A stretch of 64,000 nt of DNA from Flavimobilis marinus (GCF_900113055.1 NZ_FONZ01000001.1:744001-808000), one strand, 5' to 3'. Shown: positions 1 to 9,010, counted from the first letter of the stretch. Notes: generated from the sequence alone by a model not told the origin. A program made the numbers and translations.

Positions 1-460
1 GGTCCCGCACAGCGAACGCGAGCACGGGGGTGGGCAGGGCGCGAGGGAGCAGGTGCGCGTCCACGCCGGCGGCCGTCATGACCGCGGCGGTGTCACGGGC
101 GAACGTCTGGGAGTTGTATCGCGCGTCGTAGCCGATCGCGACGCTGGGACGCTGCCCAGCGCGCGCCTCGAGGAGGAACGCGGCCAGACCCGCGGCGGCG
201 CGGATGACGACCGCGCGGTTCATCCGGTTGGGTCCACCGGCCATGCGGCCGCGCAGGCCCGCGGTGCCGAACTGGAGCAGCCCGGAGAAAGCGTCCGCGA
301 GGGCGTCCTGGGCGAGCGGCGCAGCCGGGTCCTCGAGGTCGATGTCGAGCAGCGTCTGCAGCTCGGCGCGCGTGACGGGGTCGGGGTCGTCCGCGATCCA
401 CGTCGCCACGCGCTCGCGCAGCGCGTGGTCCGGTGCGAAGGGCTCGGGCTGCTGGCTCAT
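1..460 (-). CDS. Phosphoglucomutase/phosphomannomutase, N-terminal part (runs off the window)
   Basis: Alpha-D-phosphohexomutase that interconverts hexose 1- and 6-phosphates for glycogen and cell-wall sugar supply. About 153 N-terminal residues are visible. They begin MSQQPEPFAPDH and contain the family segment LQFGTAGLRGRMAGGPNRMN near residues 63-82, followed by SVAIGYDARYNS. The catalytic phosphoserine loop and domains II-IV lie outside the window. The ATG (460-458) overlaps the stop of the purine nucleoside phosphorylase gene as ATGA, so the two are translationally coupled. The same pair is adjacent in M. tuberculosis (pmmB-deoD), where the mutase is linked to purine ribose-phosphate salvage. 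Family assignment is firm; glucose versus mannose preference cannot be told. Confidence 0.9.
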   Translation of the reverse strand, partial: MSQQPEPFAPDHALRERVATWIADDPDPVTRAELQTLLDIDLEDPAAPLAQDALADAFSGLLQFGTAGLRGRMAGGPNRMNRAVVIRAAAGLAAFLLEARAGQRPSVAIGYDARYNSQTFARDTAAVMTAAGVDAHLLPRALPTPVLAFAVRD

Positions 461-1284
461 CAGAGCCGCCCGACGATCTGCGCGAGCAGCGCCGAGATGC
501 GGGGCCCGGCGTCGCGGCCGGCCTCGATGACCTCCTCGTGCGAGAGGGCGGTCGCGGAGATCCCGGCGGCGAGGTTGGTGACGAGGGAGATGCCGAGGAC
601 GTCGATGCCGGCCTGGCGGGCCGCGATGGCCTCGAGCGTGGTGGACATGCCGACCAGGTCCCCGCCCAGACGCCCGGCCATGCGGACCTCGGCGGGGGTC
701 TCGTAGTGCGGCCCGCGGAACTGGACGTACACGCCCTCGGGCAGGGACGCGTCGACCTCGCGAGCGACGTCACGCAGGCGGCTCGAGTAGAGGTCCGTGA
801 GGTCCACGAAGTTCGCGCCCTCGATGGGCGACGTCGCCGTGAGGTTGAGGTGGTCGCTGATCAGCACCGGGGTGCCGGGCGTCCAGTCCGGGTTCAGACC
901 GCCGCAGCCGTTCGTCAGGATGATGCTGCGCACACCTGCGGCGGCGGCGGTGCGCACGCCGTGCACGACGCGGCGCACGCCGCGGCCCTCGTACAGGTGG
1001 GTGCGCGAGCCGAGCACGAGCGCGTGGCGGTCCGAGTCGCCGATGCGGATCGACCGGAGGGTGCCGACGTGGCCCTCGACGGCCGGAGCGCTGAAACCGG
1101 GGATGGAGTGGCTCGGGATCTCGGCGACGGTCTCGCCGATGAGCTCGGCCGCGCCGCCCCAGCCGGAGCCGAGGACGAGGGCGACGTCGTGCTGGGCGAC
1201 ACCCGTCTCTGAGGCGAGGAAGGCGGCGGCGTCGCGCGCGACGTCGAGAGGATCAGTGCTCGGGTCGTCGAGTGAGAGGGTCAT
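460..1284 (-). CDS. punA: Purine nucleoside phosphorylase
   Basis: Cytosolic phosphorolysis of purine (deoxy)nucleosides to free base plus (deoxy)ribose 1-phosphate. The 274-residue length and motifs fit the trimeric, mammalian-like PNP class: LVLGSGWG (phosphate loop), RTHLYEGRG, TNGCGGLN, ISDHLNLT, GPHYETPAEVRM and VGMSTTLEAI. The base-binding segment SLVTNLAAG is near the C-terminus. The ATG at 1284 has a -10-like TAGCCT six bases upstream, so it is probably read from a leaderless mRNA. It is coupled by ATGA to the downstream phosphohexomutase, which can use the ribose 1-phosphate product. Confidence 0.95.
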   Translation of the reverse strand: MTLSLDDPSTDPLDVARDAAAFLASETGVAQHDVALVLGSGWGGAAELIGETVAEIPSHSIPGFSAPAVEGHVGTLRSIRIGDSDRHALVLGSRTHLYEGRGVRRVVHGVRTAAAAGVRSIILTNGCGGLNPDWTPGTPVLISDHLNLTATSPIEGANFVDLTDLYSSRLRDVAREVDASLPEGVYVQFRGPHYETPAEVRMAGRLGGDLVGMSTTLEAIAARQAGIDVLGISLVTNLAAGISATALSHEEVIEAGRDAGPRISALLAQIVGRL

Positions 1285-1290
1285 GCTCCG

Positions 1291-1296
1291 AGGCTA
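1291..1296 (-). promoter_or_regulatory. -10 hexamer of the PNP gene (leaderless)
   Basis: TAGCCT on the minus strand, 6 nt before the ATG at 1284. Transcription would start at or next to the start codon. Confidence 0.5.
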
Positions 1297-1370
1297 GCGC
1301 CCGGGCGGCACCGCGCCCTCGTGTGCCCACGGCGTTCGGCCCCGTGTCCGCATGTTGGCACAATGGTCAG

Positions 1371-2798
1371 ATGACCACCGCGAACCTCGACCGCCCGGCC
1401 GCCCGCATCGTCATCATCGGGGGTGGTCCCGGTGGTTACGAGGCAGCCCTCGTCGCGCGGCGGCAGGGCGCCGACGTCACGATCGTGGAGCGCCAGGGCA
1501 TGGGCGGGGCCGCGGTGCTGACCGACGTCGTCCCGTCGAAGACGCTCATCGCCACGGCCGACTGGATGACCATCGCGGCGCGCGCCGGCGACCTCGGGAT
1601 CTCGTTCGGTGCCGGTGCGCCGCAGCCCCGGGTGGACCTCGAGGCGGTGAACACCCGCGTGATGGCGCTCGCGGCCGCGCAGTCGGCGGACATCCGCGCG
1701 CGCCTCGAGCGCGAGGGTGTGCGCCAGATCGTCGGGACCGGGCGCGTCACGTCGCCCTCGACGGTCGTCGCGACCGCGCCGGACGGCACCGAGACGACGC
1801 TGGAGGCCGAGGCGATCCTCGTCGCGGTCGGGGCGACTCCGCGCGAGCTGCCCGCGGCGCGCCCGGACGGCGAGCGGATTCTCAACTGGACCCAGCTCTA
1901 CCGCCTGACGGCGCTGCCTGAGCGGCTGATCGTCGTCGGCTCGGGCGTCACGGGGGCGGAGTTCGCCGGGGCCTACAACGCGCTCGGCGTCGACGTCGTG
2001 CTCGTCTCCAGCCGTGACCACGTGCTTCCCGGCGAGGACCCGGACGCGGCCAGCCTCATCGAGGAGGTCTTCCGCGACCGCGGGATGACCGTGATGTCGC
2101 GCTCGCGGGCGGAGTCGGCCCGCGTGGTCGGCGAGGGGCCCGACGCCCACGTCGAGGTCACGCTCGCGGACGGCCAGGTGATCGAGGGCTCGCACGTCCT
2201 GGTCGCTGTCGGGTCGGTCCCGAGCACGGCGGGCATCGGCCTCGAGGAGGTCGGCGTCGCGCTCACCGAGTCTGGGCACATCGAGACCGACCGGGTCTCG
2301 CGCACGTCGGTCGCCGGGATCTACGCGGCGGGGGACTGCACGGGCGTGTTCCCGCTGGCCTCGGTCGCGGCGATGCAGGGACGCATCGCGATGGCTCACG
2401 CGCTCGGCGACGCGGTCCGCCCGATCCGGCTTCGCACGGTCGCCGCGAACATCTTCACTGCGCCCGAGATCGCGACCGTCGGATCGAGCGAGAAGGCGCT
2501 GCAGGAGGCCGCGTCCAAGTACCGCGTCACGACCCTGCCGCTCAACCGCAACCCGCGCGCGAAGATGCTCGGCATGCGGCACGGGTTCGTCAAGCTCTTC
2601 TCCCACCCGGACGCCGGCGTCGTGCTCGGCGGCGTCGTCGTGGCGCCGCGCGCGAGCGAGCTGATCTTCCCCATCACGCTGGCGGTCGAGCACCGCCTCA
2701 CCGTCGACGAGGTCGCCGAGGCGTTCACCATCTACCCCTCGCTGTCCGGCTCGATCGCCGAGGTCGCCCGCATGGGCCACAACCGCCGCACGGACTGA
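1371..2798 (+). CDS. lpdA: NAD(P)H-quinone reductase of the LpdA type
   Basis: FAD-dependent pyridine nucleotide oxidoreductase, about 475 residues. FAD site IVIIGGGPGGYEA is at residues 13-25, the NAD(P) site VVGSGVTGAEF mid-protein, and the second FAD motif IYAAGDCTG later. Where dihydrolipoamide dehydrogenases have a CxxxxC pair this protein has A48 and V53 (GGAAVLTDVVPSK), so disulfide chemistry is impossible. M. tuberculosis LpdA (Rv3303c), a quinone reductase, also lacks the first Cys and shares many stretches such as RIRLRTVAA-like and PSLSGSI segments. ATG 1371 was chosen over the longer frame because the FAD motif follows at the normal distance and CACAAT lies 6 nt upstream. Divergent from the PNP gene, convergent with the HAD gene. 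Confidence 0.92.
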   Translation: MTTANLDRPAARIVIIGGGPGGYEAALVARRQGADVTIVERQGMGGAAVLTDVVPSKTLIATADWMTIAARAGDLGISFGAGAPQPRVDLEAVNTRVMALAAAQSADIRARLEREGVRQIVGTGRVTSPSTVVATAPDGTETTLEAEAILVAVGATPRELPAARPDGERILNWTQLYRLTALPERLIVVGSGVTGAEFAGAYNALGVDVVLVSSRDHVLPGEDPDAASLIEEVFRDRGMTVMSRSRAESARVVGEGPDAHVEVTLADGQVIEGSHVLVAVGSVPSTAGIGLEEVGVALTESGHIETDRVSRTSVAGIYAAGDCTGVFPLASVAAMQGRIAMAHALGDAVRPIRLRTVAANIFTAPEIATVGSSEKALQEAASKYRVTTLPLNRNPRAKMLGMRHGFVKLFSHPDAGVVLGGVVVAPRASELIFPITLAVEHRLTVDEVAEAFTIYPSLSGSIAEVARMGHNRRTD

Positions 2799-2807
2799 GA
2801 GGCGTCG

Positions 2808-3482
2808 TCAGCGCGCCAGGATGAGGTCGGCCAGCTCCGCGGGGGAGTCGACGACGCCGAGCGCACCTGCCGCGACCAGCTCGCCCTCGTCGGCGTAGCC
2901 CCACGACACCCCCAGGCATGCGAGGCCGTGCTCCCGCGCACCGTCGACGTCGTGGTGCCGGTCGCCGACCATGAGCGTGCGCTCGCGTGCGGGCACCGGC
3001 TGGGCAGCGTCGAGCTCGGCGAGCGCGTAGGCGATGACGTCGCCCTTGCGGGCCCGGGTGACCTCGTCGAGGCTCGCGCCGTACACGCCGTCGAGGAACG
3101 GGTCGAGCTCGAACCGCGCGGTGAGCTCGCGGGCGTAGGGCTCGGGCTTGGAGGTCGCGACGGCGAGGCGCACGCCGGCCTCGCGGAGGTCCGCCAGGAC
3201 GTCGGTGATCTGGTTGAAGACGCTGTTCACGTACATCCCGCGCACGGAGAAGTCGGCCCGGTAGGTGCCGACCACGTCACGCAGCTGCTCGGCGGTGAAG
3301 CCGTGCGCGAGGAAGCTCTCGGTGATCGGCGGACCGACGAAGCGGCGCAGGGTGTCGGCGTCCGGCACCGGTACGCCGTAGTGGTCGTAGGTGTGCACGA
3401 TCGAGGACACGATGCCCGGAGCGGAGTTCATGAGCGTGCCGTCGAGGTCGAGCAGGACGAGGTCGTAGCCCGGGGAAGTCAC
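2808..3482 (-). CDS. HAD-superfamily hydrolase, phosphoglycolate phosphatase-like
   Basis: Predicted phosphatase of 224 residues. HAD motif I is LLDLDGTLMNS (nucleophile and acid/base Asp). Motif II is in VATSKPEPYA, which also supplies the Lys, and motif III is GDRHHDVDGAREHG, where the Asp residues bind Mg2+. The helical cap lies between motifs I and II, as in Gph/YieH-type enzymes. The substrate is not determinable. The gene ends 9 bp from the stop of lpdA (convergent) and lies 22 bp downstream of the EEP hydrolase gene. The start is GTG. Confidence 0.85.
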   Translation of the reverse strand: MTSPGYDLVLLDLDGTLMNSAPGIVSSIVHTYDHYGVPVPDADTLRRFVGPPITESFLAHGFTAEQLRDVVGTYRADFSVRGMYVNSVFNQITDVLADLREAGVRLAVATSKPEPYARELTARFELDPFLDGVYGASLDEVTRARKGDVIAYALAELDAAQPVPARERTLMVGDRHHDVDGAREHGLACLGVSWGYADEGELVAAGALGVVDSPAELADLILAR

Positions 3483-3504
3483 CCCGCCATTCTTCCGTAC
3501 CCGC

Positions 3505-5481
3505 TCAAGGCACCCGGATGACGGCGAGGAGCGGGCGATGGTCCGACGTCGCGTCGTCGAGCACCTCGAGCGACTCGAACGTGACGTCGCGCCCCAGCAC
3601 CCAGTCGATGCGCACCTGCGGGTCGTGGGCGGGGAACGTGAGGGCGGCGGGGTCGCCCGCGGTGTCCTGGGCGCTGGTCCACCCCGCGTCGGTCAGCAGG
3701 TCGGGCTCGGGCCAGCCGGGCTCGGCGTTGAGGTCGCCCGCGAGGACGGCCGACCCGTCCGCGAGCTCCGCGGCCAGCAGCGCGTCGAGCTGGGCGAGGC
3801 GGGTGGGCGTGTTCTCCGCCCGGTGCTGCAGGTGCGCGCTCGTGACCGTGAGGTCGGCGCCGGTGCCCGGCACGGGGACGGTCGCCGTGACGGCCGAGCG
3901 CCACTGCGGACCGTCGCCGTACGGCAACCGGGTGCGCACGACGCCGGCGGGCATCTCGGTGCTCGGGTCGAGGAAGCGCGGGGCGACGAGCAGGACGTTG
4001 ACGAACTGCCGGTCGGCGGCTGGCGCCGCGACGAACCGCATCCCGGTCGCGCGCGCCAGGTAGGTGGCCATGTCGGCCCCGCCGCCCATCACCCAGCCGC
4101 GGGAGACCTCCTGCAGCGCGACGACGTCGGGGTCCGCGCCGCGGATCACGTCGGCCAGCCGGTCGAGGTCGACGCCGGGCGCGGGCGTGACCCCGAAGTG
4201 CACGTTCCAGCTCAGCAGCCGCACGACGGGCTCGGCACGCACCGGGCCGAGCTCGGGGGCCGGCGCCGCGTTGAGGGCCGACCCGACGAGGCCCACGACG
4301 ACGACGACGCCGACGGCGGGCAGGAGGGAGCGGCGGGCGGCGGCGGGGCTCGGGGCAGGGACGTCCGTCAGCGTGCGTCCGGCAGCCCACGCGCCGCGTG
4401 CCGCTCCGGCGCCGAGCACCACCGCCGCGCCCACGAGGACCAGGTGGTTGGGAAAGCCCAGGGGGACGTCGTAGTCGAGCTGGTAGACCAGCAGCGGCAC
4501 GATCGTGCCGAGACCCGCGGCGCTCGCGGCACCCGCGCGGGCGAACGGGCCGCGCGGGTCCGTGACGGGTCGGTCCCAGGCGGCGGCGAGGCCGGCGGTG
4601 AGGAACGCCATGAGCATGGCGGCCATGACTCCGAACCCGACGGCGAGCGACGGGTCCGCCACCGCGCCGCGGTCACCGAACGGCAGGCCCACGGCCGCGA
4701 GCGTGACGGCGGCGAGCAGCGCGTGGAACGGTGCCGACCACCGGCCGGACCGGGGGTAGCGGGCGCGCTCGGTCGGGATCGTCCACAGCACGAGGACGGC
4801 CGCGGCCACGAGACCGCCGACGACGACGACGCCGGCCCACGGGAGCGAGAGACCGAGCTGGCTCGCGAGGTACGCCGGGTTCGCGGCGACGGCCACGACG
4901 ATCGCCAGGTACGGGCCGAGCGTCCAGAGGCCGCGCACCGCACCACCAGGCTCCCCCCGGACGGTCCACGCCGTACCGATCGAGGCCGCTACCAGCACCA
5001 GCGTCACGGACCACCCGGCGACGTCGTGGCGCCACACCGCGTCCCAGGTCCCGAGCATCAGGCTGACGCCCGCCGCGCCGACGGCACCCGTGCTCACCGC
5101 GAGGGCCGTGGCCCCCGGCGAGCGCTTCGCGGTGAGCCCGACCGTCAGGACGAGCACCCCGACGGCGACGGCCACCGCGACCAGCGCGACCACGAACCGC
5201 GCGTCGCCGCCGAGCGCCTGGACCGCGAGGCGCGCCACGCCGAGGACCACGACGCCGGTGTGCACGGTGCGTCCCGTGACCGTCCGCCCGCGAGCGAGTG
5301 CGGTCACGACGATCCCGGGCGTGGCATAGGTGACGAGCGCGACGACCGCGGCCACGACGACTCCTGCGTTGAACGCCCGGTCGAACATCGGGCCGCTCGC
5401 GCGCACGAGCTCGACGGTGAGGGCGGTGACGAGGGAGACGAGCACGAGGGGGGCCGCGATGCTGCGGCTGCGGGACGTCAT
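3505..5481 (-). CDS. Multi-pass membrane protein with C-terminal endonuclease/exonuclease/phosphatase domain
   Basis: About 658 residues. Residues 1-400 are a run of hydrophobic Ala/Val/Leu-rich segments (roughly ten predicted helices). Residues 415-658 are an EEP-fold hydrolase with SWNVHFG, the Mg2+-binding Glu in ALQEVS, SAHLQH, the catalytic AGDLNAEP, RIDWVL and TSDHRPLL, so all expected catalytic motifs are present. EEP domains cut phosphodiesters or phosphomonoesters (nucleases, sphingomyelinases, inositol phosphatases); tethering suggests a lipid or envelope substrate, which is inference. Start ATG 5481 has TACCCT 6 nt upstream. The longer upstream frame was rejected because it overlaps efeB. 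Confidence 0.8.
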   Translation of the reverse strand: MTSRSRSIAAPLVLVSLVTALTVELVRASGPMFDRAFNAGVVVAAVVALVTYATPGIVVTALARGRTVTGRTVHTGVVVLGVARLAVQALGGDARFVVALVAVAVAVGVLVLTVGLTAKRSPGATALAVSTGAVGAAGVSLMLGTWDAVWRHDVAGWSVTLVLVAASIGTAWTVRGEPGGAVRGLWTLGPYLAIVVAVAANPAYLASQLGLSLPWAGVVVVGGLVAAAVLVLWTIPTERARYPRSGRWSAPFHALLAAVTLAAVGLPFGDRGAVADPSLAVGFGVMAAMLMAFLTAGLAAAWDRPVTDPRGPFARAGAASAAGLGTIVPLLVYQLDYDVPLGFPNHLVLVGAAVVLGAGAARGAWAAGRTLTDVPAPSPAAARRSLLPAVGVVVVVGLVGSALNAAPAPELGPVRAEPVVRLLSWNVHFGVTPAPGVDLDRLADVIRGADPDVVALQEVSRGWVMGGGADMATYLARATGMRFVAAPAADRQFVNVLLVAPRFLDPSTEMPAGVVRTRLPYGDGPQWRSAVTATVPVPGTGADLTVTSAHLQHRAENTPTRLAQLDALLAAELADGSAVLAGDLNAEPGWPEPDLLTDAGWTSAQDTAGDPAALTFPAHDPQVRIDWVLGRDVTFESLEVLDDATSDHRPLLAVIRVP

Positions 5482-5487
5482 GGGCCG

Positions 5488-5493
5488 AGGGTA
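5488..5493 (-). promoter_or_regulatory. -10 hexamer of the EEP membrane hydrolase gene
   Basis: TACCCT on the minus strand, 6 nt before the ATG at 5481, in the 32-bp gap after efeB. It suggests the gene can be transcribed apart from the efe operon. Confidence 0.45.
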
Positions 5494-5513
5494 GCGGGCA
5501 CCACCCGGGGCAG

Positions 5514-6854
5514 TCAGGCGAAGAGCTGCTCGCCGACGAATGCCCCGTCGGTGGGCGAGAGCCGGGCGCCGTCGGGCACGCCCGGTGGTATCGCGAAGAG
5601 GCCTGACCCGGTGTGCCGCAGGTACTCGACGAGCAGGTCGTTGCGGGCCATGGCCGTCTGCATCGGGACGTACTGCCGGGCGGGGTCGCGGACGAAGGCG
5701 AGGAAGAACAGCCCGGCGTCGAGCCTTCCGAGACCGTCGGAGCCGTCCGTGTAGTTGTACCCGCGACGCAGCATGCGGGCGCCGTCGTTGCGGTCCGGGT
5801 GGGCGAGCGCGACGTGCGAGGCGGGATCGATCAGCGGTGCGCCGCCGCGACCGGCGAGCGCGAAGTCCGGCGCGGTGTGCTCGTCGCCGCCGGACAGCGG
5901 CGCCCCCGAGGCCTTGGTGCGACCCACGAGCGTCTCCTGCTCGCGGAGAGAGGCGCGGTCCCAGGTCTCGATCGTCATGCGGATGCGTCGAGCGACCAGG
6001 TACGAGCCGCCCGCGAGCCACGAGGCGCCAGGGTCGTCGTCCGCGCCCACCCAGACGTGCTCCGCGAGCGCGGCGCTCTCCTCGGCCATGATGTTCGCTG
6101 TGCCGTCCTTGAACCCGAAGAGGTTGCGTGGCGTCGTCTGAGCGGTGCTCGTCGAGGACGTGCGGCCATAGCCGAGCTGGCTCCAGCGGATCGCGGCCGT
6201 GCCGAAGGCGATCCGCGACAGGTTGCGCACCGCGTGCACGGCCACCTGGGGGTCGTCCGCGCAGGCCTGGATGCACAGGTCCCCGCCGGTCCGTGCGGGG
6301 TCGAGCGTGTCGCCGGGGAAGTGCGGCAGGTCGGTCAGGAGCGCCGGGCGCCGTTGCGCGAGCCCGAACCGGTCGCGGCCCTCGGCGTCGGCGAACAAGG
6401 ACGGGCCGAAGCCGAAGGTGATCGTCAGGCCCGAGGGCGGCAGGCCCTCCGCCTCGCCCGTGTCCGACGGCGGCGCGTCATAGGGGCTGGCCGTGAGGTC
6501 GCCGGCAGGGAGGCCGCGCACCATGCGGTCCGCCGCGTAGGTCCAGCGACGCAGCAGGGACTCGAGCGCCGTGCGGCTCGTGCTGGTGACGTCGAACGCG
6601 GCGAAGTGGAGGCGGTCCTGGGCCGGGGTGACGATCCCGGCTTGGTGTGCGCCTGTCAGGGGGTACGTCCGGGTGGCGCTGGGCGCCGCCGTGGCGGGCG
6701 CGGCACCGGAGGAGCGAGCGTCCGCGACGCCATATCCGCCTATGCCTCCGAGCCCCACGGCGGCCAGCCCCGCACCGGCGAGCCCGAGCAGGCTCCGCCG
6801 GGACAGCGTGCGCGGCTCTCGTCCGGGCTCGGCGGTGTCAACGACGTCGTCCAT
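5514..6854 (-). CDS. efeB: Dye-decolorising heme peroxidase of the iron uptake system
   Basis: DyP-type peroxidase of about 446 residues, exported by the Tat route. The twin-arginine motif SRRSLLG is at residues 18-24, followed by a hydrophobic helix and an Ala-rich cleavage region. The heme-pocket motif GFKDG is in LFGFKDGTANIM. C-terminal RRGYNYTDG is typical of the family. EfeB acts outside the membrane with EfeO and EfeU, either oxidising ferrous iron or handling heme. The gene is last in efeUOB, 34 bp after efeO. ATG 6854, preceded by GAGGTG, was preferred to the GTG two codons upstream. Confidence 0.93.
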   Translation of the reverse strand: MDDVVDTAEPGREPRTLSRRSLLGLAGAGLAAVGLGGIGGYGVADARSSGAAPATAAPSATRTYPLTGAHQAGIVTPAQDRLHFAAFDVTSTSRTALESLLRRWTYAADRMVRGLPAGDLTASPYDAPPSDTGEAEGLPPSGLTITFGFGPSLFADAEGRDRFGLAQRRPALLTDLPHFPGDTLDPARTGGDLCIQACADDPQVAVHAVRNLSRIAFGTAAIRWSQLGYGRTSSTSTAQTTPRNLFGFKDGTANIMAEESAALAEHVWVGADDDPGASWLAGGSYLVARRIRMTIETWDRASLREQETLVGRTKASGAPLSGGDEHTAPDFALAGRGGAPLIDPASHVALAHPDRNDGARMLRRGYNYTDGSDGLGRLDAGLFFLAFVRDPARQYVPMQTAMARNDLLVEYLRHTGSGLFAIPPGVPDGARLSPTDGAFVGEQLFA

Positions 6855-6888
6855 GGTCACCTCGACATGATCGAACGGGCGTGGATGG

Positions 6889-8097
6889 TCACAGGACGAC
6901 GGCAGCCGTCAGCCGCGACAGCGGCTCGCTGAGCGCGTCGACCGCCACCGAGAGCTCCTTGACCTCGTCGGTGTCGAGCTCGGTGTAGGCAACAAACCCG
7001 TCGCCCGCGCGGTGCTGGTCGAGCAGGCCCTGCAGCTCGGCGAACCGGGTGTCGAGCTGTTCGACCAGCGCAGGGTCCTTGACCACCGTGACGTCCCGCA
7101 GACCGTCGTAGGCGACGCGGGCACCGTCCAGGTTCGCCTGGAAGTCCCAGAGGTCCGTGTGCGACCAGATCTCCTCCTCGCCGGTGACCTTGCCGGTGGC
7201 GACCTCGTCCAGGAGGCCCTTCGCGCCGTTCCCGATCGCGTCGGCGCTGATCTCGGCCGCGAACTCGGCCGAGTGCGTGCGGTCCATGAGGTCGCGGGTG
7301 TCGGCCAGCAGCTGGTCCGCGTAGGTGTCGCGCTGCTCCTGCGTGAGCGGGACGTACTCCTCGCCGCCGTTGGCGGCGGCGGTGGGCTGCCACAGGTCCT
7401 TCTCCAGCAGGTGCCAGCCGGTCCACTCCTCGCCCTCGGCGAGGTCGGCCTGGCGCAGGTCCATCCGCGGGTCGAGGTCGCCGAACGACTCGGCGACCGG
7501 CTCGATCCGCTCCCAGTGCACGCGTGTCGGGGCGTAGAGGTCGCGTGCCGCTTCGTCGTCGCCGGACTTGTAGGCCGTGACGAACGCCTCGGTGCCGGTC
7601 AGCAGCTGCTCGGTCTGGTCCTTGACGTAGGCGACGTATCCCGTGGTCGCTGCCGTGATCTGGTCGGCGAGCTCACCGGTCGGGGCGACGTCGGCGCCGG
7701 AGTCGGTCACCGTGAAGGGTGCGCGGATGCCGTCGCCGACCATGCCGGGCTTGCACGCGGTGAAATAGTCGCCCGGCTTGGCGACAGTGACGAGGTCGCG
7801 GGAGAGCCCGGGGCCGATGTTCTCGACCTCGGCGACGATCCGCAGACCGTCCTCGGCGAGCAGGTAGAACTCGGTGACGTCCGAGCCGGCGTTGGTGACG
7901 GTGAAGACCAGGTTGCCGGAGGGGGCGGTGGACGCGGAGAGCGTGCACGCGCTCGCGGTGGACTCGACCGTGAGCCCGGCGGGCCCGCCCGCGGTGCCGG
8001 ACGAGTCCGCGGCGGGGGCGTTGTCGACGCACCCGGCGAGGGCGGTCATGAGTGCGAGAGCGGCGAGGGGGCCGACGGCGCGGGAGGCGCGAGACAT
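6889..8097 (-). CDS. efeO: Iron uptake lipoprotein with cupredoxin and imelysin (M75) domains
   Basis: Periplasm-facing iron-binding component, 402 residues. A lipoprotein signal ends ALAGC with Cys23 as the lipidated residue. Residues about 45-135 form a cupredoxin-like domain (FTVTNAGSDVTEFYLL, DYFTACKPGM). Residues about 150-400 are the imelysin/EfeM domain with the metal-binding HxxE in RVHWERIEP. EfeO passes iron to the EfeU permease. Both domains are present, so this is the full-length EfeO type rather than EfeM. It sits 61 bp downstream of efeU. Confidence 0.93.
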   Translation of the reverse strand: MSRASRAVGPLAALALMTALAGCVDNAPAADSSGTAGGPAGLTVESTASACTLSASTAPSGNLVFTVTNAGSDVTEFYLLAEDGLRIVAEVENIGPGLSRDLVTVAKPGDYFTACKPGMVGDGIRAPFTVTDSGADVAPTGELADQITAATTGYVAYVKDQTEQLLTGTEAFVTAYKSGDDEAARDLYAPTRVHWERIEPVAESFGDLDPRMDLRQADLAEGEEWTGWHLLEKDLWQPTAAANGGEEYVPLTQEQRDTYADQLLADTRDLMDRTHSAEFAAEISADAIGNGAKGLLDEVATGKVTGEEEIWSHTDLWDFQANLDGARVAYDGLRDVTVVKDPALVEQLDTRFAELQGLLDQHRAGDGFVAYTELDTDEVKELSVAVDALSEPLSRLTAAVVL

Positions 8098-8158
8098 GAG
8101 TGGTCCTTCTGGTCGTGACGCGGCACCGGGCCGCGCGAGGTGGTGGTCCGAGGGGAGG

Positions 8159-9010
8159 TCAGGAGGCGGCGACGGCGGGGGCCGCAGGCCGGGGGGCGGG
8201 GAGGCTGGGGGTGAACCACGCGCTGCGGACGAACAATGTCAGCACCGGCACGACATAGGCGACCCACGCGCCGGCCTCGAGCCAGGTGGTGGCCGGGGAG
8301 AAGTTGAAGATCCCCTTGAGGAGGGTCGCGTACCAGGACGACGGCGGGACTTGCGCCGAGACGTCGAACGCGAGGCTGTGCAGCCCGGGGAGCAAGCCGG
8401 CTTCCTGGAGGTCGTGCACGCCGTAGGCGAGCACGCCCGCGGCGACGACGACGAGGAAGACGCCGGTCCACGCGAAGAACAGACGCAGGTCCAGGCGGAC
8501 GGCACCGCGGTACACGGCCCAGCCCAGCGTGACCGCCACGGCGAGACCGAGCACCGCACCGAGGAGCGGGGTGGTGCTGGTGCCCGTGGCCTGGGCGCCC
8601 GCCCACAGGAAGAGCGCGGTCTCCAGCCCTTCGCGGCCGACGGCGAGCAGCGCCATCACGACGACGGCCCCCTTGCCCGCAGCGACGGCGTCGTCGAGCC
8701 GGTGCTGGAGATCGGCCTTGAGGTGCCGGGCGGTCTTGCCCATCCAGAAGATCATCCAGGTGATGAGCCCGACCGCGAGGATCGACAGCGTGCCCCCGAT
8801 CGCCTCCTGGGCCTCGAAGCTCAGGCCTTTGGGACCGAAGGTCAGCGCGGCGCCGAACGCGAGCGACACGGCGACGGCGACGCCGACGCCCGTCCACAGC
8901 GCAGGCAGGAGGTCGCGCCGCTGGGTCTTGACGAGGTAGGCGACGAGGATGCTCACGACGAGCGCGGCCTCGAGCCCCTCGCGCAGGCCGATCAGGAAGT
9001 TGGCGAGCAC
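8159..9010 (-). CDS. efeU: Ferrous iron permease, FTR1/EfeU family
   Basis: Integral membrane iron permease of about 283 residues with seven predicted helices. The two REGLE iron-binding motifs are in FLIGLREGLEAALVV (residues 10-14) and AVGREGLETALFL (around residue 125). GTG 9010 is chosen because the protein then begins just before the first REGLE helix, as in the family, and GAAGGA lies 8 nt upstream. The ATG at 9052 has no ribosome binding site and abuts an IdeR-like operator. First gene of efeUOB, so iron repression at the operator should control all three genes. Confidence 0.93.
   Translation of the reverse strand: MLANFLIGLREGLEAALVVSILVAYLVKTQRRDLLPALWTGVGVAVAVSLAFGAALTFGPKGLSFEAQEAIGGTLSILAVGLITWMIFWMGKTARHLKADLQHRLDDAVAAGKGAVVVMALLAVGREGLETALFLWAGAQATGTSTTPLLGAVLGLAVAVTLGWAVYRGAVRLDLRLFFAWTGVFLVVVAAGVLAYGVHDLQEAGLLPGLHSLAFDVSAQVPPSSWYATLLKGIFNFSPATTWLEAGAWVAYVVPVLTLFVRSAWFTPSLPAPRPAAPAVAAS

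Noticed and set aside
3538-5754. Very long open frame on the plus strand (738 codons), opposite the EEP gene and efeB
   Set aside because: Composition is Arg/Gly/Asp/Ala-rich without any domain, a mirror of high-G+C coding on the other strand where well-supported genes lie. The same applies to 1281-2780 minus, 9791-12058 plus and 12010-13899 plus.
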